Source: Ignavibacteriota bacterium (GTDB lineage: Bacteria; Bacteroidota; Ignavibacteria; UBA10030; SZUA-254). Taken from it: a DNA stretch of 13,979 nt. Location: contig JACPVN010000078.1 in NCBI GenBank assembly GCA_016191715.1, positions 1 to 13,979 on the forward strand, read 5' to 3'. Of the stretch, positions 1-6,815 are shown in pieces. Position 1 is the first letter of the stretch, and each line of letters opens with the position of its first letter. The notes below the pieces were generated by a model. It made no database searches and was not told where the DNA came from. It was given only the letters and a program-made list of their open reading frames with translations. The translations under genes were made by a program, and so were the position numbers.

Positions 1-501
1 GCAATGCGTGAGTTGGTCAACCCCCGCTTTGCTGACACAATAGGCAAGCACATTCGGAAATGAACGAACTCCGGTCACGCTCGAAACATTGACGATATTT
101 CCTTTCCGTTCGATAATGGATGGAAGCGCAAGTTGTGTCAGCCGAAAGAGCGAACGGAGATTGGTGTCAAACATTGTGTCCCATTGTTCGAGTGTGGTGT
201 TCTCAATCGTCCCATTGCCGATGATGCCTGCCGCATTTACCAGCACATCAATTCCCCCAAACCGTTTGATTGTCTGTTCGACAATCATTGTGCGGTCTTC
301 ATCTCTCGTAATATCCGCCGCGAGAATTTCAATCCGTTCCGGACTGAATTGCAGCGCGACTTCTCTCAATTTGTCTTCACGTCGTGCAACGAGAGAAACT
401 TTCGCACCCCGCTCAATAGCCAAACGTGCCGTTGCTTTCCCGATACCGCTCGAAGCGCCGGTGACGATAAATACTTTTCCTTCAAATTCTTTTTTACTCA
501 T
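1..501 (-). CDS. SDR-family NAD(P)-dependent oxidoreductase (C-terminus outside window)
   Basis: Short-chain dehydrogenase/reductase, probably a cytoplasmic NAD(P)H-dependent oxidoreductase of unknown substrate. Translating the minus strand from ATG 501-499 gives 167 codons open to the window edge. The N-terminal Rossmann motif TGASSGIG (about residues 14-21) binds the dinucleotide. An ARR pair after strand 2 suggests NADP(H) preference (inference). NAAG (about 90-93), NVSS (about 138-141, catalytic Ser) and YCVSK (about 155-159, catalytic Tyr and Lys) complete the classical SDR set. About 80-100 residues of the usual 240-260 are missing off the left edge. There is no Shine-Dalgarno sequence. 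Instead an array of 7-nt units ending in AAC reaches to one base before the ATG. Family assignment is firm; the substrate cannot be told. Confidence 0.93.
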   Translation of the reverse strand, partial: MSKKEFEGKVFIVTGASSGIGKATARLAIERGAKVSLVARREDKLREVALQFSPERIEILAADITRDEDRTMIVEQTIKRFGGIDVLVNAAGIIGNGTIENTTLEQWDTMFDTNLRSLFRLTQLALPSIIERKGNIVNVSSVTGVRSFPNVLAYCVSKAGVDQLTHC

Positions 502-502
502 A

Positions 503-579
503 GTTGTTGGTTCTTAGTTGACGGTTCGTGGTTTGTGGTTTGTGGTTTCTGGTTTGTTGTTTCAAGTTTCTGGTTCTTA
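503..579. repeat. Array of eleven degenerate 7-nt repeats
   Basis: Eleven consecutive 7-nt units, all beginning GTT on the plus strand and in perfect phase, run from 503 to 579. The central units are GTTTGTG, GTTTGTG, GTTTCTG and GTTTGTT. The outer ones are more diverged (GTTCTTA occurs near both ends). Read from the minus strand this is a G-poor leader of CACAAAC-like units ending one base before the SDR start codon. The 7-nt period is not a multiple of three, so it is not a coding repeat of that gene. Function unknown. Confidence 0.8.
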
Positions 580-634
580 GATTTCTCATCTACTCAAATA
601 CTCTGTACTAATTAATTCAATCATTCTTTACGAG

Positions 635-655
635 CCGTAGGCAATCGTCCCTACG
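635..655. repeat. Short inverted repeat interrupted by the MITE-like element
   Basis: CCGTAGG at 635-641 faces CCTACG at 650-655 across an 8-nt loop. If the adjacent 118-bp element and one copy of its 5-bp flanking repeat are removed in silico, the next base (G779) joins the right arm and completes a 7-bp perfect stem. This supports insertion of the element into a pre-existing palindrome. Confidence 0.55.
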
Positions 656-773
656 AAACTGTCCGAGAACCCCGACCGCTCGGTTCAGCGTCCTCGCTGA
701 ACCATCAATACTATTCGCATTCAGCACCAAGCGCGGACGCTTGGTGGAGCAACAGATAGTTCTCGGACAGTTT
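656..773. mobile_element. 118-bp MITE-like palindromic element with TIRs and target duplication
   Basis: Perfect 15-bp terminal inverted repeats, AAACTGTCCGAGAAC at 656-670 and its reverse complement at 759-773, bound a 118-bp stretch with no coding capacity. CTACG lies directly outside both ends (651-655 and 774-778), as expected of a 5-bp target-site duplication. Inside are two perfect tetraloop hairpins: GGTTCAGCG/CGCTGAACC (682-703) and CACCAAGCG/CGCTTGGTG (725-746). AGCGTCC in the first hairpin is also complementary to GGACGCT in the second, so alternative folds are possible. The architecture is that of a non-autonomous MITE; the mobilising transposase is unknown. A structured intergenic repeat that spreads by another route is the alternative. 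Confidence 0.7.
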
Positions 774-780
774 CTACGGG

Positions 781-800
781 TCATTGACATTCGTCAATGA
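781..800 (-). terminator. Hairpin directly after the UDG stop codon (weak terminator candidate)
   Basis: A perfect 8-bp stem, TCATTGAC and GTCAATGA, with a 4-nt loop abuts the TAA stop (803-801) of the uracil-DNA glycosylase gene. Its position suits a 3'-end structure, but no T-run follows on the minus strand, so it is a poor intrinsic terminator. It may only stabilise the mRNA end. Confidence 0.35.
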
Positions 801-1481
801 TTATTTCAAATACTCTTTTGCTTTTCGAAAAATGTTGTCAAACATCGGTTGTGTTAGTTTCTTCGTAAACGTATTTTGCTGGCTCGGATGGAACGAAGCG
901 ATGAGCATGATGTTCTCATTCAATAGCACTGAAGAATTGTGCCTGAACACCGGTCGTTTCCTCAGCGATGTCCATCCTAACGAGACAAATGAATCGAACA
1001 CAGCATCGTGAGCCATCTTTCCAAGAGCGACAATGATTTTAATATTCTTCATCAGTTTCAATTCTTCAAGTAAATACGGGTGACAGTTTTCAAATTCTTC
1101 TTTGGTCGCTTTGTTTTGAGGAGGTGCGCATCGAACTATCGCCGTAATGTAACAATTGTTCAGTTCCATTCCATCATCTCTTGAAACGGATTCTGCCTGT
1201 GAAGCGAATCCGAATTTGTGCAGAGTTCTGTAAAGCCACACTCCGCTCTGGTCGCCGGTGAACATCCTTCCTGTCCGGTTTGCGCCGTGCGCCGCGGGCG
1301 CTAATCCGACAATCAACAATTGTGCGTTTATATCTCCGAAACCTGGAACCGGTTTACCCCAATATTTCCATTCACGAAACCGTGCAACTTTTTCCCTTGC
1401 AATATTTTCGCGCCAACCTACAAGTCGCGGACAAGTCCGACATTCTATGATAGAATTATGTAATTGTTGGAGTTTTGTCAT
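801..1481 (-). CDS. Family 5 uracil-DNA glycosylase (UDGb-type, 4Fe-4S)
   Basis: DNA repair enzyme that removes uracil, and in this family also hypoxanthine and other deaminated bases, from DNA, starting base excision repair in the cytoplasm. The 226-aa protein has the family-5 motif GLAPAAHG followed by ANRTGRMFTGD (residues 59-77) and the second catalytic motif HPSQQN (198-203). C14, C17, C118 and C133 sit where the 4Fe-4S ligands of family 4/5 enzymes lie. The GLAPA motif, lacking the acidic residue of families 1 and 4, is what marks UDGb. The ATG at 1481 has no clear ribosome-binding site. The gene is divergent from the sigma-factor gene (213 bp between starts). Family 4 is the alternative but fits the motifs less well. 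Confidence 0.93.
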   Translation of the reverse strand: MTKLQQLHNSIIECRTCPRLVGWRENIAREKVARFREWKYWGKPVPGFGDINAQLLIVGLAPAAHGANRTGRMFTGDQSGVWLYRTLHKFGFASQAESVSRDDGMELNNCYITAIVRCAPPQNKATKEEFENCHPYLLEELKLMKNIKIIVALGKMAHDAVFDSFVSLGWTSLRKRPVFRHNSSVLLNENIMLIASFHPSQQNTFTKKLTQPMFDNIFRKAKEYLK

Positions 1482-1694
1482 GGAAACTGTTGAACGAAAG
1501 TACGGAAATTTTTTGAATCAGCACAGAACGTGTCCTTCATATCAACATCTCTTTAATCAAAAACCTACTCCCTCGTGCTTAACTCCCCTCCCATGCCAAC
1601 TTTGAAGTCACCGTTCCATTTCCAATATTCCTGTAACCTTTCAGCCCATGCTGAGTTTATTAGATAACGGATCCTTCAACTAATTCGATTCTAT

Positions 1695-2243
1695 GTGAGT
1701 TTTTCATCGGATACTCAAATTATGATACAGGTTCGGGATGGCGAGTTGCATCAACTCGCACTCTTGTTCGAGCGACATCATGTTGCTCTTTATAATTATT
1801 ACGTTCGGCAAGCCAGCGACCGCGACCTCAGCGAAGATTTCGTGCAGGAAGTATTCCTGCGCATCATAAAATACCGTCACACGTTTCGCGGCGAAGGCGA
1901 GTTTCTTCCGTGGATGTACCACATCGCCCGTAATGTACAAATTGACCACGCACGCAAGTGGGGACGCGAGACAAAGTACGATGAAGAAACGCATGACCAA
2001 ATCTGCGACGACCCGATTCCTGACGACCATGTTGAGCAATTACAGAATGTTGGGATGTTACAAAAAGCGCTGGCGAAACTTTCACCGGAAAAACGGGAAG
2101 TGCTCATCCTCAGCCGCTACCAGGAAATGAAATATAGCGCCATCGCAGAACTGCTCGGCTGTACCGTCGAAGTGGTAAAGGTTCGGGTTCATCGTGCGTT
2201 GAATGATTTGAGAAAATATTATTTCCAGATTGCAGGAGAATAA
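1695..2243 (+). CDS. ECF (sigma-70 family) RNA polymerase sigma factor
   Basis: Alternative sigma factor, 182 aa, directing RNA polymerase to a regulon that probably includes the genes downstream. Region 2 spans about residues 24-90 (DLSEDFVQEVFLRI, then FLPWMYHIARN and the DHARK segment). Region 4 spans about 125-175 and carries the helix-turn-helix (LSPEKREVLILSR, then YSAIAELLGCTVEVVKVRVHRAL). There is no region 1 or 3, as in ECF factors. The first start is GTG at 1695. An in-frame ATG at 1722 would cut off the conserved segment before VRDGE, so GTG is preferred. The anti-sigma gene starts 2 bp after this stop, so the two are co-transcribed and likely translationally coupled. I see no convincing promoter in 1482-1694. 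Confidence 0.94.
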   Translation: MSFSSDTQIMIQVRDGELHQLALLFERHHVALYNYYVRQASDRDLSEDFVQEVFLRIIKYRHTFRGEGEFLPWMYHIARNVQIDHARKWGRETKYDEETHDQICDDPIPDDHVEQLQNVGMLQKALAKLSPEKREVLILSRYQEMKYSAIAELLGCTVEVVKVRVHRALNDLRKYYFQIAGE

Positions 2244-2245
2244 CT

Positions 2246-3076
2246 ATGAACAACAATCATGTAAAAGAATTCTTGCTTGAATACATCAACAAGAATTTAG
2301 ATAATCAAACCGAGAAATCTGTGCGACTGCATCTTGCTTCGTGTGAAACATGCAGGAAGGAATGTGAATCATTAAGTAACTGGTGGAGCGCTCTCGAACA
2401 ACTTCCGAATGAAAAACCATCGGAAGCGGTGCGGGAGAAATTTTATAAAGTTCTGCAAAAAGAAATTGAAGCACAACAACAATTGAAAACGTATGGCTAT
2501 CAAAAACCGAAACGGAGTTGGTTTGAATTTCTCTTCCCGCAACCTGTTGCCGGACGACTCGCCTTCGCCCTTGTCATCCTTGTTCTTGGCGGATTGATTG
2601 GTTCCTTGATAAAGCAAGAACCGAAATCAGCGCCGATAGATGACAAAACAGAATTGACTCAACTTCATGAAGAAGTGAAACTGATGAACCGGCTGTTGAC
2701 TGTTTCGCTTCTTCAGCAGCAATCGGCTAGTGAGCGCTTGAAGGGCATCAGCCAGAGTTATCGTTCCGAAGGATCCGACCCTGAAATCACGGTGGCTCTT
2801 CTTCAGGCGCTCAAGTATGACCCGAATGTGAACGTGCGGCTTGCCGCTCTTGATGCACTTTCACGAAATTTGAATCAGACGGATGTAAAACAGGAATTAT
2901 TTGAAACACTGCCGAAGCAGGAATCGCCTCTTGTTCAACTGACTTTCATTGATTTGATGGTTCAGCACCGCGAAAAATCATCGGTGGATATTTTCAGACA
3001 AATGTTAAAAAATCCCGGGATGAATAAATCGGTCAAACAGAGAATTGAACAAGGAATACTGGAATTGAATTCATAA
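2246..3076 (+). CDS. Membrane-bound zinc-finger anti-sigma factor with periplasmic HEAT-like repeats
   Basis: Probable anti-sigma factor for the ECF factor encoded 2 bp upstream (276 aa). The N-terminal cytoplasmic domain has the ZAS signature HLASCETC (H29, C33, C36), which in this family binds zinc and clamps the sigma factor. One hydrophobic segment (about 103-122) crosses the inner membrane. A helical, possibly coiled-coil stretch follows (about 132-170). Residues about 178-275 look like two to three HEAT/ARM-type helical repeats (DPEITVALLQALKYDPN, then VRLAALDALSRN). These would lie in the periplasm and are good candidates for the sensory part (inference). A 7-bp stem hairpin at 3089-3109 separates this gene from the next. 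Confidence 0.9.
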   Translation: MNNNHVKEFLLEYINKNLDNQTEKSVRLHLASCETCRKECESLSNWWSALEQLPNEKPSEAVREKFYKVLQKEIEAQQQLKTYGYQKPKRSWFEFLFPQPVAGRLAFALVILVLGGLIGSLIKQEPKSAPIDDKTELTQLHEEVKLMNRLLTVSLLQQQSASERLKGISQSYRSEGSDPEITVALLQALKYDPNVNVRLAALDALSRNLNQTDVKQELFETLPKQESPLVQLTFIDLMVQHREKSSVDIFRQMLKNPGMNKSVKQRIEQGILELNS

Positions 3077-3088
3077 CCCTTCAGTCTC

Positions 3089-3109
3089 ATTCCGTACTTG
3101 ACACGGAAT
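3089..3109 (+). other. Inverted repeat between anti-sigma and DUF4097 genes
   Basis: ATTCCGT (3089-3095) and ACGGAAT (3103-3109) form a perfect 7-bp stem with a 7-nt loop, 13 bp after the anti-sigma stop. No T-run follows, so it is not a classical terminator. It could be an operator, an RNA-processing or stability hairpin, or chance. Confidence 0.4.
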
Positions 3110-3137
3110 TCAAACTTCACTTGAACAGGAAACCATT

Positions 3138-3998
3138 ATGCAATTACTCATAACACTAATTTTTACATTTTCATTTTTCTTTCAAACTTCAACTGATTTG
3201 AGCGGTAAGTTTACAAAGAAGGATTCCTTCGAAAAGAAGATGAAGTTTTCTACTTCCGAACATCGAACGCTTGAAGTGGACCTCGTAAGCGGCTCAATCA
3301 CCATCACCGGTACTGATGATGAGAATATTTCCATCACTGTTCATCGTTCCATCAAAGCAAGAACGGAGGAGACGCTTGTTGATGCTATGAAAAATTCATC
3401 GTTAGAAATTGAAGAAGTAAACGGTGCGCTCACGCTGTACCATGAAGTTCCGTATCGGGACGGCAACGGAGTAGAAGACAAAACATGGTTCCGTTACGGA
3501 TACAATGTCAGGTACGATGTGGATATTCAACTTCCGCGTCAAGTCAATCTTGAGTTGAAGACCATCGAGCGCGGGAAAATTCTTGTTGAAAATATCACCG
3601 GTGATTTTCGTGTCACACACATCAATGGCGACATTACTATTGAGAATATTTCGGGTTCCGGTTCCGTATCAACTATTAACGGTGATATATCAGTAGCGTT
3701 TAGAGAAAACCCGAAAGAAGATTGTTCATTCAAAACAATCAACGGCGACATCACAACCCGATTTCAGGATAATCTCTCTGCAAATTGTTCCCTCAATACT
3801 ATAGACGGTGAGTTGCTCACTGAATTTGATGTGCAACAATCATCGAAGCAAGACAAGGAGGATGAACCGAAATTCAGACGTGTCGGGTCAAAGAAGATAT
3901 ACAAAAGCGGTGGTGCGACGCGTATAACTATTGGTAACGGCGGTCCTGAGTTTTCATACAGCACAATCAACGGCGACGTCTCGCTCCTCAAACAGTGA
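3138..3998 (+). CDS. Exported DUF4097-family beta-repeat protein (first copy)
   Basis: 286-aa protein with a hydrophobic N-terminus (about residues 1-17) that looks like a signal peptide, hence probably periplasmic or surface-bound. The rest is short beta strands with recurring INGD-type turns at about 162-165, 180-183, 201-204, 222-225 (IDGE) and 277-280. This is the pattern of DUF4097 proteins, a beta-solenoid-like fold of unknown biochemical role. A charged linker (about 235-256) interrupts the repeats. The ATG has an AGGA at 3127-3130 at suitable distance. It lies 61 bp after the anti-sigma gene, so it probably belongs to the sigma operon or regulon. Two INGD codon blocks share an identical 15-bp sequence (3735-3749 and 3963-3977). 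Function is unknown beyond the family. Confidence 0.82.
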   Translation: MQLLITLIFTFSFFFQTSTDLSGKFTKKDSFEKKMKFSTSEHRTLEVDLVSGSITITGTDDENISITVHRSIKARTEETLVDAMKNSSLEIEEVNGALTLYHEVPYRDGNGVEDKTWFRYGYNVRYDVDIQLPRQVNLELKTIERGKILVENITGDFRVTHINGDITIENISGSGSVSTINGDISVAFRENPKEDCSFKTINGDITTRFQDNLSANCSLNTIDGELLTEFDVQQSSKQDKEDEPKFRRVGSKKIYKSGGATRITIGNGGPEFSYSTINGDVSLLKQ

Positions 3999-4036
3999 TA
4001 CCATGAAAACGATTAACGATGAATTGTTACATAGCC

Positions 4037-4052
4037 CACAACGTTAGTTGTG
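4037..4052. repeat. Small hairpin in the spacer between the two DUF4097 genes
   Basis: CACAAC and GTTGTG form a 6-bp stem with a GTTA loop. No T-run follows. The rest of the 145-bp spacer (3999-4143) is AT-rich and noncoding, with a 13-bp odd palindrome at 4071-4083 (TCAAAC-C-GTTTGA). Either may be regulatory; neither is proven. Confidence 0.3.
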
Positions 4053-4143
4053 TGTAGAAATAAAATCAGGTCAAACCGTTTGAGCGATTTCAAAACAAGC
4101 AGTGACAGTAACACAATTTTCAATAACATAAAAACGAACAACC

Positions 4144-4980
4144 ATGAACAAGCAACATATTTTCCTATTTACAGTTATCACTCTATTCCTTCTTTCAAGA
4201 TGTTGTTTCGCGCAAGATCCGGATAAGTTGAGTGTTCCTCTCAGCGATCCGTCGCGTCCCGTCTTTCTTAAAGTCAGCATCCTCAATGGTGGTATCACCG
4301 TGAAAGGATATTCCGGGAGTGAAGTGATTGTTGAAGAACGGATACGAGAATCCGACGAAGATGAGCACGACGGCAAAAGTGAAAAGAAACGCGGACTGAA
4401 ACGTATCCCGAACATGAGCACCGGCTTGACAGTCGAAGAGGAAGAGAATGAAGTAACAATCAGTACGAGCGTGATGGCTTCCGGCCGAGTCGTCAATCTT
4501 ACGGTGCAGGTTCCGATCAACTGTTCGATGAAACTCAGCACGCTGAACGACGGAGACATCAAGGTTGAAAATATAACCGGCGATGTTGAAATCAGCAACC
4601 TGAATGGCTCGGTGTTCGTTGAAGGACTTTCCGGCTCCGCGGTTGTAGATGCACTGAACGAAGATATCAACGTTGCGTTTTCCAAGGTGGATCAGAAAAA
4701 AAGCATGTCGTTCAGTTCAATGAACGGCGATATTGACGTCACTTTCCCTTCCGACGTGAAGGCAACGATGCGTCTTAAGAATGACATGGGCGAAATCTTT
4801 AGTGATTTCGATATCAAGATGGATTATTCGGCGTCAAAAGTCGAAGATAAATCGAGAGAAAAAATGGGAAAGAAAAAAATCTCGATGGAAAAAATGATGA
4901 CCGGTTCCGTCAACGGCGGCGGCGTGGATATTCTCTTCAAGAATTTTAACGGTGATATTTTTATCAGGAAAGGAAAGTAA
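4144..4980 (+). CDS. Exported DUF4097-family beta-repeat protein (second copy)
   Basis: 278-aa exported protein, a divergent paralogue of the preceding gene product. The signal peptide covers about residues 1-23, with cleavage near CFA-QD. A very acidic/basic stretch (about 65-88) is followed by beta strands with turns such as LNDGD (134-138), ITGD (144-147), LNGS (153-156), MNGD (193-196) and FNGD (268-271). The segment VENITGD occurs in both paralogues (residues 150-156 of the first, 141-147 here). A lysine/methionine-rich insertion lies at about 232-252. The two cysteines at 20-21 do not form a lipobox because arginine precedes them. The 145-bp spacing from the first copy leaves open whether it is in the same transcript. 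Confidence 0.8.
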   Translation: MNKQHIFLFTVITLFLLSRCCFAQDPDKLSVPLSDPSRPVFLKVSILNGGITVKGYSGSEVIVEERIRESDEDEHDGKSEKKRGLKRIPNMSTGLTVEEEENEVTISTSVMASGRVVNLTVQVPINCSMKLSTLNDGDIKVENITGDVEISNLNGSVFVEGLSGSAVVDALNEDINVAFSKVDQKKSMSFSSMNGDIDVTFPSDVKATMRLKNDMGEIFSDFDIKMDYSASKVEDKSREKMGKKKISMEKMMTGSVNGGGVDILFKNFNGDIFIRKGK

Positions 4981-5010
4981 TCTTCTCCACATTTTCATTA
5001 TCAAGAATCC

Positions 5011-5039
5011 CCCGTCCACTCTCCGGGAGCCATTTTTTT
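5011..5039 (+). terminator. Weak intrinsic terminator candidate after second DUF4097 gene
   Basis: A short GC stem (CCCG 5011-5014 with CGGG 5024-5027, 9-nt loop) is followed after 5 nt by seven T residues (5033-5039). The stem is only 4 bp, so termination is plausible but not assured. The rest of 4981-5123 shows nothing recognisable. Confidence 0.35.
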
Positions 5040-5123
5040 CCGAAACACACGTTACGAGATAAAGAATGAATTGAGTATATTTGTCTCCATAATTTTGATT
5101 GATAACATTCTTTCTTTGTTGAC

Positions 5124-6782
5124 ATGAAACTAACTATTCTATTCATTTCCGTATTCTTCCTCTTAGGTATTTCTCTTACCACAAATGCACAACGTCAATC
5201 CATGACACTCACACAGAATATCCAACGGTTCGTCCCGACGGAAATCAAAGCGGATGTTTCAAAACTTTCTGATGGCGACAAACAAGCGCTTTCGAAACTT
5301 ATCGAAGCGGCGAAGTTGATGGACTCACTGTATTTGCGTCAAGTTTGGTCGGGGAATATTGATGCGCTGAACAAGTTACAAAACGATGCTTCACCCGATG
5401 GAAAAGAACGACTAAAATATTTCCTCATCAACATGGGACCGTGGTCGAAACTTGACCACGACGAACCGTTCATCGAAGGCGTTCCGAATCAGAAACCGAC
5501 GGGAGCAAATTATTATCCGGAAGATATGACGAAGGAGGAATTCAATAATTGGCTTACAACACTACCGGAAGATGAGCAGAAAAAAGCAACGGGATTTTTC
5601 CATACAATCAGACGAGATGAAGCCAAGAAGTTGAAGTTAGTTTCGTACAACGAGGAGTACAAAACATTTCTTGAACCTGCCGCACAGTTATTGAAGGAAG
5701 CATCGGACTTGACGGACAATCCATCGCTGAATAAATTTCTTGCAACAAGAGCAAAGGCGTTTTTAAGCAACAACTATTATGAGAGCGATGTGGCGTGGAT
5801 GGATTTGGATTCTCCGATTGAGCCGACCATTGGTCCGTACGAAGTGTATCTTGATGAGTTGTTCAATTACAAAGCGGCGTTTGAAGCGTTCATCACACTG
5901 AGAAATGATGAGGAAACGAAGAAACTTGAAAAGTTTTCGGGTTACTTGCAGGAGATTGAAGACAATTTGCCGATAGATGAAAAGTATCGCAATCCAAAGT
6001 TAGGCGCTTCATCACCGATTCGTGTTGTAGATTTAGTTGTAACCGGAGGCGAGTCACGTGCCGGAGTGCAAACCGCCGCGTTCAATCTTCCGAATGATGA
6101 ACAAGTAACAAAAGAAAAAGGAAGCAAACGGGTAATGTTGAAGAATGTTCAGGAAGCAAAGTTCATCAAAGCGCTCGTTCCGATTTCCAAAGTAGCGGTT
6201 GATGAAAAACTACTCGACAAAATTTCATTCGAGCCATTCTTCACTCATATCCTCGCTCATGAATTGATGCACGGACTTGGTCCTCATTCAATCACAGTAG
6301 ACGGAAAAGCAACGACAGTGCGGCAAGCGATGAAAGAATTGAGTTCTGCATTAGAAGAAGCGAAGGCGGATATTTCCGGACTGTTTCTCCTGCAATATCT
6401 GATTGAGAAAGGGTTGCTTGAAAAATCATTCGAAGAACAACTGTACGTAACATATCTTGCCGGTATATTTCGCTCGGTACGATTCGGAATCAAAGAAGCG
6501 CATGGACGAGGAATGGCGTTACAGTTCAATTATTTAATTGATGAAGGCGCGATTACGTTTAATCCCGCAACAAAAAAGTTTTCGGTAGATTTCGGAAAGA
6601 TGAAGAAAGCGGCTACGAAATTAACGGGCGAGATTATGACTATTCAGGCGGAAGGAAATTATCAGAAAGCAAAACACTTGCTTGACACGTATGCCGTTAT
6701 TCGTCCTGAAATGCAATCGGTGCTTGATACACTGACCGATGTTCCGGTAGATATCGCGCCGAGTTATCCCGGCGCGAGGTAG
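5124..6782 (+). CDS. Exported M49 (dipeptidyl-peptidase III)-like zinc metallopeptidase
   Basis: 552-aa probable zinc peptidase, exported by a signal peptide (residues 1-22, cleavage near TNA-QR), so it acts in the periplasm or outside. The zinc motif is HELMHG (H379, E380, H383), followed by GPHSI and then LEEAKAD (E411/E412, D416), which supplies the third ligand. A segment ESDVAWMDLDSPIEP with GPYEVYLDELFNYKAAFEAF (about 220-256) matches the conserved core of the M49/DPP III family and of the peptidase-like half of plant Nudix 3 proteins. Classical DPP III enzymes have the hexapeptide HEXXGH and are about 650-750 aa. This protein has the pentapeptide HEXXH and is shorter, so it belongs to the variant branch, and dipeptidyl release is only inferred. 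No clear ribosome-binding site precedes the ATG. Confidence 0.85.
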   Translation: MKLTILFISVFFLLGISLTTNAQRQSMTLTQNIQRFVPTEIKADVSKLSDGDKQALSKLIEAAKLMDSLYLRQVWSGNIDALNKLQNDASPDGKERLKYFLINMGPWSKLDHDEPFIEGVPNQKPTGANYYPEDMTKEEFNNWLTTLPEDEQKKATGFFHTIRRDEAKKLKLVSYNEEYKTFLEPAAQLLKEASDLTDNPSLNKFLATRAKAFLSNNYYESDVAWMDLDSPIEPTIGPYEVYLDELFNYKAAFEAFITLRNDEETKKLEKFSGYLQEIEDNLPIDEKYRNPKLGASSPIRVVDLVVTGGESRAGVQTAAFNLPNDEQVTKEKGSKRVMLKNVQEAKFIKALVPISKVAVDEKLLDKISFEPFFTHILAHELMHGLGPHSITVDGKATTVRQAMKELSSALEEAKADISGLFLLQYLIEKGLLEKSFEEQLYVTYLAGIFRSVRFGIKEAHGRGMALQFNYLIDEGAITFNPATKKFSVDFGKMKKAATKLTGEIMTIQAEGNYQKAKHLLDTYAVIRPEMQSVLDTLTDVPVDIAPSYPGAR

Positions 6783-6815
6783 AACTTCCGATACATTTTT
6801 CACTGTAATATTCTC

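Noticed and set aside
503..579. CRISPR-like array
   Set aside because: Units are 7 nt, contiguous and without spacers, and no cas genes are present.
89..615. Plus-strand open frames of 142 and 160 codons
   Set aside because: They are antisense to the SDR gene, whose minus-strand frame has all family motifs. Their translations show no protein-like pattern.
1602..1629. TTGAAG, 16-bp spacer, AATATT upstream of the sigma gene
   Set aside because: Both boxes match the housekeeping consensus poorly in AT-rich DNA; not distinguishable from chance.
3098..3103. Exact TTGACA in the spacer before the first DUF4097 gene
   Set aside because: No TATAAT-like or other plausible -10 box at 16-18 bp downstream, so I do not call a promoter.
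4003..4047. 14-codon open frame after the first DUF4097 gene
   Set aside because: Too short, no ribosome-binding site, and its stop falls in a hairpin; no support for translation.
4195..4209. Possible lipobox (two cysteines in the signal peptide of the second DUF4097 protein)
   Set aside because: Arginine precedes the first cysteine, which does not fit a lipobox; a normal signal peptidase site near CFA-Q is better.
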